A DNA stretch of 64,000 nt from Cliona cf. orientalis (Eukaryota > Porifera > Demospongiae > Clionaida > Clionaidae), in assembly GCA_963930775.1 (NCBI GenBank), contig OZ005690.1, forward strand, positions 2,650,225 through 2,714,224. Direction: 5' to 3'. The translations under genes and the position numbers were made by a program. The notes beneath the pieces are model-generated. The model saw nothing but the letters and a program-made list of their open reading frames with translations, was not told where the DNA came from and made no database searches. Below, piece by piece: positions 54,495 through 64,000 of the stretch. Within the stretch, counting starts at the first letter, position 1, and each line of letters opens with the position of its first letter.

Positions 54495-57400
54495 TCATGA
54501 ATCGTTTATCCAAGCTCTGATTCTTTTCTCCAAGGTACTAACAACTGTCTCTATTGTCCTTAGGTCACGATCAACATTCTATAATTTGAAAAAAGTTAAT
54601 GATGAAAGATACAATCTATTTTTTAATTAGCTAGCAAACCTTAGATTCCAGCTCTGGAAGTGGTTTCGTGTCAACGGAAGTGCCTAGAACGTTCACAATG
54701 CTACTCTGCTTCAGATGGCTTGCCACATCTAGCAAACGACTACCATTCTAAAAATAGAATATCATTATTACATAATATTTACCAAAACCAAGATTTACCA
54801 GAAAGATAATGATATTATGATTATTGTAAGCACATTGTACATGTAATAACTAGAGCTCTATAGAGCACATACCCCGCGCGCTGCAGCGTTGATGTCAGAG
54901 CATATATCTGTGGTCAGAGAGCTCGCAGCCTGTTGACGACCTTTACCGACACATTGTGTCGGGTTGTGCGCATGAGCAGAGAGCACATGGTGGGTAGTGT
55001 ACATATAGGCGTGGCCAACAAAACGCAGTATTTGCAACGCTCGTGGGCCTTGCCAAACGATTCGAAGCATACTGAAGCCAGTTTTTCGGCGATATTTACG
55101 GATACGTTGCATTTATGAGTCGCTCAGATGCCTAGATCTCCAGATCTGGCGATTTTTGTGCTAACGACAGACAGACAGACGACAGACGACAGACAAAACC
55201 GATCACATTACCCCTTGCGCATGCGCGCGGGGTAATAAAAGGTATTGTTAACAATGGTAACTACGATTAGTGTGACCCACACTGGTCGGGAGTGGTCAGC
55301 CCCAACCACCACTCAGCTATTTTTACCACCACTCAGGCTTATTTTACCACCACTCACAGAGTGTAAAAAGTGCTGAAATGCTATATTTAACATGATTTGA
55401 CAAAACTTTAGCTAAAGAGCCAACCACCACTCAGGGTATTCCTGGGGAGAAATCTGTGTGACTGATATAAATACATGTAAACAATGCACAGTGAGCTAGT
55501 GTCATAATGAAAAACTTGTTATCAGGATAATACAATATTATTAACGACTGTTTATAGCTTACAGGTAGTTCAGTCCTTGCTCCATGTTCCAGAAAGGTTT
55601 GGACAATCTCAACACTGCCGTTTTTGGCAGCAAAAAATATCGCTGTCCAGCCTGTTGCCTACAATATTAATGATAAGCACCCAGATTACTCAGGGATTAA
55701 TATAGGTTCTTTTTACGTGTGTGCTCCTCCAGTTTTTGAAATTTACAAAATTTGTCATATAAAGTCTGCAGGTAATGGGTACCAAGGGCCTATAAGTCCT
55801 TGTGGGTACCTAGTATAATATTTGGCTAACTTTGGGGGGGGGGGGGGGGGGGGGGGAGGGGAGAGTTCCAGGATGCCCATTGGAGCTCTTTAACTTAGTA
55901 ACTCCTATACTTTACCTTATGGGGATAATTGACATCAGCATCACCGTCCAACAAAGCTTCTATTTCCTTCACATAGCCCTTGTTTGTTGCAATCATCAAC
56001 GCCGTTAGACCGCCCTATAAATTGCAAGATGAAATCCAACCTCCGAGTTTAATTTCCAAGAAAGATTTACCTTATTAGGAATGTTCAGATCTGCTCCGTG
56101 TACACCTAGCTCCTTAATAACGTTGGGTTTTCTCCTCAAAGTTGCAATATGTACTGCTGTATCACCACCATCTTTCTATAATTTAATAAGCCACATTACG
56201 AACGATAGCTACAGCTGAAGTAAGTGGCACATCGGTATCATACATGAATAATAATATAGTTAGTCAAGCTTACGGTAGTGAGATTTAAATTTGCTCCCCT
56301 CTTTGCTAGCTCTTTTACCACCTTATCATGACCGTACTTGGCAGCCACCATCGCGGGCGTCCAGCCAAACTGCAAAAGGTACACAATCACCAGCCATTAC
56401 ACAATATTTAATCAGGGCTATACATAGCCAGACCCTCCCTGTTTTTTTTTATAATGTGGGAGGGCCTGGGGGTATTACATATACAAATTGTGGTAGTGTA
56501 GAGGTGGATCTAATAGGTTGAAGCACCAGACTGAGAGATTTAAGCTTAAGTTTTGATACATGCATAGCTGGGAACTACACAGAATGGATAATTGATTCAT
56601 TCATGCGATCATAGGCGCCACGTATACTAACAAGCAAAAAAATATTATGGTATTCATGATTATGTTTGGTATAAACAGCTTACATTCTTTGGTTTCAGGC
56701 TTATCAAATGTGGTGAAAAACATGAATCTGTGCTAGTTTAGAGAGCCTCCCCCTTACCAACGTTACCATGTAAATTCAACCTCCAGATGACGACTGAAGT
56801 ATATGTACGTCATCCCTCCCAATCACCTACGCTAGGATTAAGTATAGTCCTAATTAGCTAACTAGCCTGAGCATATTTTAAATAGTATTATTCAGTACAT
56901 ACCTCGTCTGTTTGGCTATTTAGCCGTCCTCCACGATCTGCAATCATCTTTACCAACTTTAAGTTGCCTTCATTACTCGCCCTTATCAAAGGATTCCATC
57001 CAGTCTATAATAGAGTGTATTATACAGATTATGTACTATGCTGTATTAATATTGTACCTTTTCAGTAACGTGGATATTGGCACCTTTGTAGATAAGATAA
57101 ATAGCGACAGCAGAGCGTTTCTCATAGAGAGAGATTGCCAGAGATGATACACCTTGCTACATGTTGCGATATCATTCATATAAACAGCTTGATCATCATA
57201 AGAGCAAAATTAACACATGGCTGCTAAACTGGTAAGTATAGTGTATACTATAGCGAAGATTTTTAATTTAAAAGACAGCAAGAAATATGGTGGTGTTCAG
57301 TTACATGTATGTATGTACGCAACTGTATTTCTGGAAAGTGTACATGATATTGCAGGGTTCTCCTCATGATCAGAGAAAACTAAATACATTGTAGGTGAGC

Positions 57401-60400
57401 ATGCATGGTTTGGGCAGAGTTTGTGACCACACTAAACATCCTACAGTCACCACATCAAAGAAGCAATACAGTAACTATAGATACTGAAGGTATGGGGTAC
57501 TATAGGGTAAACACCTATTGCATAAAATTAAGTGTAAGAGTCTTACAATATTTTGATGATCAATTCGTGCACCACATTCAAGAAGTAGTTTAACAGCTTT
57601 CAGATAACCTTTACGGCTTGCAATCATCAATGGAGACCAATCATGAGACTATAATCATCAGATAATAATATCAAAGCTTACTACTCCCTACTGTAACTAG
57701 ATATCAATACCTTTGTTATCATGTTGACATTGGCCCCTTTATTCAGAAGAAGTTCCATTATCTTGACGTTACCTCGATCGGAAGCACACATCAGGGCTGT
57801 CGCTCCATCCTAAAGCAATCATATACAATTTTCACCAAATGCATAGCTATAGCATCATGGACGATGGAATGTCCGTTAATTTCTAAAATTTCAAGACCAC
57901 AGAACCACAGTGGTAAACCCAAAGAAATAGGATCTCTGAATCTTGAAAATCAGTGACATAAGGATAGTTAGTTCCCTTTATTTAGTTACAGTGTTTCTCA
58001 ACCCTCTGAATTTACTTTATCAGATTCTCTTGCATCAATGATTCTGCTAACAGCTTCCCCTTTCTGAAGAATATGCTCAACAGTTGTAATATCATCATTC
58101 TTAGCAGCCTCAATGAGATCCTGCATAAAACAATGTAAGTACTTAATTAGATCAGGAATTATGTACGTTTAGCTTTTGTAAGATTATTAAATTTGGTGGT
58201 TCAGTATAAAATTTAATACAGTCCACCAAACCTTCAAATTAATTTTATTGACAAATATTACTGCTATGTGTATTTTCCTCTCACTATTGCAGCTCGGTCT
58301 TGTCCAAGTAAAGCAACTTTGAAACTCTGAAATTGCTTAGATACACTTTGAATAGTCTCCTAAAATATAAGTGCAAGGAGGGATCATTAAATACCTTGCA
58401 AACGAGCACATGTAAACTGGTGGAACTTACAGTAACAAATTTGTGATAAACACTGTCAGACCTCACATCTGGTTGCTTCTTCATCTCCGATAGCTGTAAT
58501 TCTTCACACACTTCTTTAGTTTTGGCGACACTATAAGGAGTTTCACCATCCTACATGTATGTTGCAACAATAGAGTATCAATGGCATGATACTGGCGGGT
58601 TATTGGACTCGGAGGCATACAGAATAGAATGGTGCCTGCAATTTTAATTAATGAGAAAGACAGTGTCCCAACTCAGTCTGTAACATAGGAAAGGAGTCAA
58701 CCATCCTCATTCCCACCCCACCACCAGCTCATATCCATCCCACTAAAAATTTGACATGCCCCACAGACTTTACCACATCCTGTTGATTAGGGTCAGCTCC
58801 ATAAGCCACTAAGATAGACGTAGCTGCATCATGGCCATTCTCAGCGGCAAAGAATATGGCCGTTCTGCCTGTTGCCTACATAAAGTTGACAGTACATTAA
58901 TTTTATTAGTTTGAATGGTGAAGTAGATCTATATACCTCCTGTTTAAAGTCAATGGCTGCCCCATGATCCAACAAGAGAAGAATAATTAGCTCATGTCCA
59001 TGTTCCGCGGTGATAATCAGAGGAGATTTTCCGTCCTATTTAAAGCCAGAATTATAATAATATTGAGTCAGTTACTTTACTAGACTAAGTGATGATTATA
59101 TTATTATTCTAATCTATATTGCACACCATGTCTATGATATTATTGAAATCAGCTCCTTGCTCAAGTAATTTCTGCGTAAGATCTAAGTTCCCACTTTCCA
59201 CTGCATAAAATAGTACTGTCCTGCCATTTTCCTGTAAATTGAATATGTATACATGTAAAAACTATACATGCACACAAATCACTTCAATAATGCCAACTGT
59301 ACTATGTAATCACATTTATTTAGATGGCCCACATAATGCATCCATGTGTAACCTTGTTTCCCTCCCCCTGACCACTGCTACATACCACTTCAACCTATCT
59401 GATGTACACGACGTATAGATGGTTATGTTTAGTGGACTTTCGTGTACTTAACAACTTCAACAGCTGTCGTGCATGTGGGTTAAACAAGGTACCTGCATGG
59501 TACATACGTACATAATCTTGGCAGTTGACATCCAGATCAGCACTGCTCTCCTGTAGTATTGATGATACTCTTTTGAAATCACCATCTCTGACGTTAGCTA
59601 GAAGCACCCACTGCAATTCAAAATGCACAATAATTATGAACCTGGACTGATATCACCTTGTACTAAACCTATAGCTTGGTGTAATAAAATTATTTATACT
59701 TACTGAGTGTAGGGATTTGTCATCAATGACAATACTTTCCACCTGATGATCACGTAACAATTCCTGGCCAATTTCACTGGAATAGAATAAGCTAAGGGTC
59801 TCCAAAATCTCCTCTGGGATTATCCATTCGACAATAACACAGTGAGATTCGATAGAATATACTTGCAAGGCAAAATCAGATAATTTGACGTGATCGCATG
59901 TTTCCTTACGCAATTTTTCTAAGTCAGCTAGCGTATAGCAATCTGGATTTATATTATGTGTCATTTTAAGCTTTTTGCACAATTTTGGTGATATGGACTT
60001 CTTCTTAGTATGTCGCCGGTACTTGAGAAACTCGGTGATTGTTGTACTTCGCTGAAAGTTTTGCACATGTTCGGCAAATATTCTCATCTTCTTCTTAAGC
60101 CTATCACTACACATGTTCACTATGAGCAGTTTGAGGAGATGGTACTCAATAAAACTCCAGCAGCACTCGTTTAAATATGAAAAGAAGTCCTTTAAGTTCC
60201 GGAAGTGTTGTTTTTGTCTGGTAATTTTTTTGATTTCAGATTTATGCATTATGTAATATTGACGAGGCATTGCTGTCAGTTGGTCATCAACAAGCTCAAT
60301 AGCATCTTTTCTGCTTTCTAATTCCTTCCGAGCTGCAATCTGTATATCTGTAAACTGTTTTTCCAGTTCTTCAATCTGAGACTCAGTATCTAGAGCCACA

Positions 60401-63265
60401 AAACAGAGAGAATGAAAATGATCTATTCCTGTGATAGCAAAAAAATTTACCAGATATCGGTAAGGTTGATGCATAGGAAGGAGTGAACACAGATTCATCC
60501 ATCGTAATATCTGAAAGGAAAAAAATTTCAGCTCTTAGCCAATTAATTGGAAAAATGTGTCATAGTCGAACTGAAAATTATATCACACTGTACTTTTGTG
60601 CATGTGCCTATAATGAGAGGGGCAAATCTGTTAACACAGCTGATATCGATAGATAATAATATTATGGCAGCACCCTGTTATATGATGGTGGGTATGGTAC
60701 AGCTGTGCAGCTGGCAGGCAGGCTTGTATAGTGACTCAAAAGCACAGCTGCATATGTGGTTACCCCACAAGTATGCTTGATGTCCTACTGCTAGCGCTAT
60801 TGCGAGATTAATTCATGACATTGTACAAGCTAAGAGTGGAGGAAGCCCGGGGAGCCAATTTAGATTAAGAAATGGTGTAGCATTCATAATAACACTTAGC
60901 CTGAGCACTTCTTTTTACCACTATGTGAATCTGAGGTTGGATCTGGAGTAGGAGGTACAGAGCTCATAGAAACAGACGAGTCTCGACGTGGTAGAGCTCC
61001 TTCCAGAGCACTCCGTGAAGGCTCAGATATTTGTTCAAACCATGCCTCTATTAGCCGCTGGTGGCGCTCACTGGTATCGTAACTAGATAGCCTCCTCAGA
61101 CGAGCGTCATCCACTCCCAGCTTTCTGCCCAGTTCCTGTAAGTATCCATCATCAACTGCTACAATCAGATTAACAGCCACAGGAATCGTAAATTCTGTAA
61201 GGTTCAATATTGTAGCGTGAATGGCTATTGAACAATAAATTGATTGGACTATTATACATGCATTATTGCTATCTCGTGTTTTGTCTGTTGGGTAGCTGAA
61301 GAGCAGCCCTGAATTCTATGCTCTTGGATAAATACCCAACATTTCTGTATGCGTGAGGTCAGTATCAGTGATTATCTTATTCAATCTCTACCACACCGGC
61401 CATTTATAACGAGGGCACCACTCCTGCCCTCCCGCTGTTGTGTGTCTGACAAGGCTCCTGATGTGATTAGTGATTACTGCCCACACGAAAGGTAACAATA
61501 TCATATTATTGAGAGATTTTGATTTATATGTATGATCAGCTATAGCGAATCTTATCTCAAAATTAAACCAGTCCCTATAGCAATCCATAGCACTGGATAT
61601 TATGCTCATTTGCAGGGTGCTTGATCTTTTATAGTAACATATGCACACATTAGAAGCTGGGGCTAGGAACAATGCTAGGATGTATATACTTTGTCATTAA
61701 CATACTCCTACTGTATGCTGGACTGAGACATAGTACCAGTGCTGCTGGGTAGGTATAGGGATTGGTTCACAAGATTAATAATTATTACACTCTATAGGTG
61801 AGAAGAGAGATAAAAATTAAATCTTACTTTGGTCAACTTCCATTGAAGATGATAAAGATGTTTCTTGAGATGATATAGATTCCAGCCCGGGTGACATAGG
61901 ACTATTTATTGATGAACATGACTCCAAGGAATACTGTCTGGTGTAGACGTGTTTGGCTCTGATTTCATCAGCCATTTTGCCCAAGTTTAGCGCTGGCTTT
62001 TCCAACGTGGTTGCAAGATGCTCCCAAGAAGGTAGTTTTTCCTTACTGATACACTTGTCAACAATCCTCTGTTTTTGATCGTATAGTGAGGCCGATTGAT
62101 ACGCAATATCGTTTAATTCATACGGCTCAAGACCCAGTTGGGAGCCAAGAACGCGGACATTGCAAGTCATTAGGGAAAAATAGTCGCGAAGTTCACGAAT
62201 AGCATCTTCATCATTGCTCAAAGAAGGGGCATTCTTCTTATTCTCCTCAGTGACGATTTCTTCTTGATTTATAGCCTTCCCTATATCTTCACAATATGAA
62301 ATTAATCAGAGTAAGGATCATTAATTTTGTATGGCAGACCATGCCACTAACTAGCTGTATAAACATGTAGCTGATGCTCTACATTATCTGATTAATATGC
62401 ACATAACAATTAGGTGTAAAAGTGAGGCTATAATATATAATAGCTAGCTCTCCCTTCCCATCTCTAGTGCAATATCTATATTATAGTGAATTCCTCACTG
62501 GCTGAATCACTATCAACAGGAGACATTGGCTCTGACAAAGGATCTCTGGATGTATTAATAGAAGTACCATCACTTTCTGAAGCTGTCTGCAGTTCCTTAA
62601 TTTTGTGACAGAGGTCCAGGGCTTTCTGAACACGCCCACTCTCTATCAGTGCTTGAACCAGGACTTGATAAGTAGCTCTGAAAGCAAAATTTTCTTTCCA
62701 CGATTGTAACGTTGCGATTCTCCTCTTTTCAGCGGTGAAATTGTCCTCCTTAATACCATTAACAGGGGCGTGTCCAGCGGGGGGCTCAGGGGGCTGGAGC
62801 ACCCCCCTAAGGTCTGGCACAACAGCCAACTTAGTAGCTGTGTGACAACTATTGTTACAGATAAGCAATAACTGGTAGCTAAGACCAACAATAAACTTAC
62901 TGGGCTCGCTCTAAATGGCAGTTTCTCGTTGCTACTAGGCCTAAAACAGCCTTCTTTGTCATCAAGCTGTCTTCGAGAACGCGTTAATGAGGGGCGTGGT
63001 CAGCGTTTTGGGGGCGTGGCTAAAATTTTTGCGCGCGCGCTCCGCGCGCGTCTGGCTCAGCACCTACCTTCCTCAAATCCTGGACACGCCCCTGATTAAT
63101 GACAACATCATCTAGACCTAAATGATATCCGATATTCTCCCATGGATCACAAAACTTAGCCAAAATATGAGCATGGTTCTTATGAAACGGTAAGTCCAAG
63201 CATTCCAACGATAATCCTGCTTTCTCAGCCAGTTCCTCGATCGTGATTGGGGATTGAGCGGCCAT
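54495..63265 (-). CDS. Death-ankyrin protein, paralog C (first exon split by a MITE)
   Basis: Three death-like domains. Exon 1 from ATG 63265 (MAAQSPITIEELAEKAG) gives DPWENIGYHLGLDDVVIN, is interrupted by the MITE at 62763-63094, and resumes with KEDNFTAEKRRIATLQSW and LVQALIESGRVQKAL, ending at a GTGAGG donor (62499). Exon 2 62286-61828 has CNVRVLGSQLGLEPYELN and SWEHLATTLEKPALNL. Exon 3 61194-60919 has LQELGRKLGVDD and QRLIEAWFEQ. A linker exon is 60512 to about 60452. The helical domain is 60389-59704 (CCWSFIEYHLLKLLIVN, VEWIIPEE). Then 59610-59512 and about 14 ankyrin or helix exons down to 54495. Probable cytosolic death-domain adaptor or sensor. Whether this allele makes the first domain depends on how the insertion is read or spliced. 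Confidence 0.8.
54915..55240. repeat. Dispersed repeat in an intron of gene C (second copy of 46895-47600)
   Basis: It shares TGTTGACGACCTTTACCGAC, ACATGGTGGGTAGTGT and GCCTTGCCAAACGATTCGAA, ending CCCCTTGCGCATGCGCGCGG, with the 47-kb copy. A short ACAGACAGACGACAG simple repeat lies near its 3' end. Confidence 0.7.
55834..55856. repeat. Poly-G run of 23
   Basis: An unbroken run of 23 G in an intron of gene C, followed by AGGGGAG. It could form a G-quadruplex or be a site of assembly error. Confidence 0.9.
62763..63094. mobile_element. 332-bp MITE inside exon 1 of gene C
   Basis: It begins CAGGGGCGTGTCCAG and ends CTGGACACGCCCCTG, perfect 15-bp inverted repeats, flanked by ATTAA on both sides (62758-62762 and 63095-63099). 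Removing the element with one ATTAA would rejoin the death-domain frame exactly, which shows that it inserted into a once-open exon. The interior is GC-rich (GGGGGCGTGGC, CGCGCGCGCTCCGCGCGCG) and codes for nothing. The CAGGGGCG end is common among hAT-like elements, but the 5-bp duplication is shorter than the usual 8. Confidence 0.9.
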
Positions 63266-64000
63266 TTTCGACGTACTCTGTCCCTGCCTCGATTGATGCT
63301 GGACCCGCCCACCTCTCGCGGATGGCGCCAACCGGAAACATGCGCATTGTGTACTATGAACTGCCCAGCGATGTATTACCAGCCTTAGCAGAATTTGATA
63401 TTGGACAGTAGGCTGGGATTTAAATATGCTCAATCAAGAGTATGATATAGGCCCTACAATAGTTATTATAAGGGACATAATTAGAATTATCCTTATTTTT
63501 TTATCTATAGCAGCTACCCCCATTTCTCCCACCAAGAGCTAGAGGGGACAAAACTGTTAATTTTAATCATAACGAGACTGGTACATGTACATGGTCAATA
63601 GCTATTGAAAATCTGGAAATGGGCCTGTAGATGAGGCTAGGACGGACTTACAAAAGTATAATAATATTAATCATCAGAGCTTAGTAAAAGTTATCTGCAC
63701 ACACGCCGCACCCTTTAATGCACAATAGAACTTCATGTGTGCGTGTACCAGACAATACACTCCCTCCGCAGCACTGAGTGCATTGCACCACCAGTGTGCA
63801 TGCTGTAGGGGGTAGCTATACGTGGGACTAGAACATGTACATGCACATTGAATTTGAGAATGCATGCATTAATAATTATGTATAACACACAGAGCAGAGT
63901 GACTTAAGTTGCCATGGAAACCAAGAGTGCCATTTATACAATCTCAGGATATTTGAGATTCATTACACACACTAAGATAGCAGATAACTAGTTATCTACC
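63266..64000. other. Upstream region of gene C
   Basis: No gene is seen. Just upstream of the start (about 63320-63345) lie GATGGCGCCA and ACCGGAAAC, the latter an ETS-like site, in a short CpG-richer stretch that may be the gene C promoter. The rest is AT-rich with one broken palindrome of ATGTACATG type. Confidence 0.4.

Overview
This is eukaryotic, AT-rich animal DNA with short introns (gt...ag), many small inverted-repeat elements and lineage-expanded gene families. The protein families (secreted Cys-rich proteins with HIWTFANA, DPLWDGQGCG and NNPPWFC blocks; death-domain plus ankyrin proteins; two-repeat GPI-type surface protein) and the base composition are what I would expect from a demosponge such as a haplosclerid. 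That identification is inference; no species marker is present.

Layout. (1) 1-15.7 kb: a tandem plus-strand array of intronless genes for a secreted Cys-rich family. One copy is cut by the window edge, three are intact (6504, 9195, 13980), two are frameshifted pseudogenes (3112, 4912) and several are short relics. (2) 17.6-22.4 kb: four tandem two-exon genes for 52-56-residue glycine-zipper microproteins (18319, 19596, 20621, 22050), with a fifth at 52113. Exon 1 codes only Met-Gly-X. The promoters carry CRE/ATF-like TGACGT sites, a heat-shock-element-like GAAnnTTCnnGAA array and a TATA-like box in the same order. This is the most promising apparently undescribed system here. (3) 24.8-31.8, 40.5-46.8 and 54.5-63.3 kb: three minus-strand many-exon paralogs with the plan death-like domains, an uncharacterised helical domain, then about a dozen ankyrin repeats, one per exon. 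(4) 33885-34973: an intronless two-repeat Cys-rich surface protein with a probable GPI signal. (5) Between these: MITEs with clear terminal inverted repeats, a MITE-derived tandem array (37.3-38.5 kb), minisatellites, a decayed Gypsy-type reverse-transcriptase fragment and a decayed USP DUSP-domain pseudogene.

The order secreted Cys-rich family, glycine-zipper gene, death-ankyrin gene occurs at 0-32 kb and again in decayed form at 47.8-63.3 kb. Together with shared non-coding blocks (16-17 kb versus 50-51 kb), this suggests duplication of a whole block. The middle death-ankyrin gene (40.5-46.8 kb) is a mosaic: its 3' half matches the first paralog and much of its 5' half matches the third. 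The first exon of the third paralog is split by a 332-bp MITE with perfect 15-bp inverted ends and a 5-bp target duplication.

How the genes work together is not shown by the sequence. One hypothesis is a stress or immunity locus: death-domain ankyrin proteins as adaptors or sensors, heat/ATF-responsive glycine-zipper microproteins as membrane-acting products, and secreted or GPI-linked Cys-rich proteins at the cell surface.
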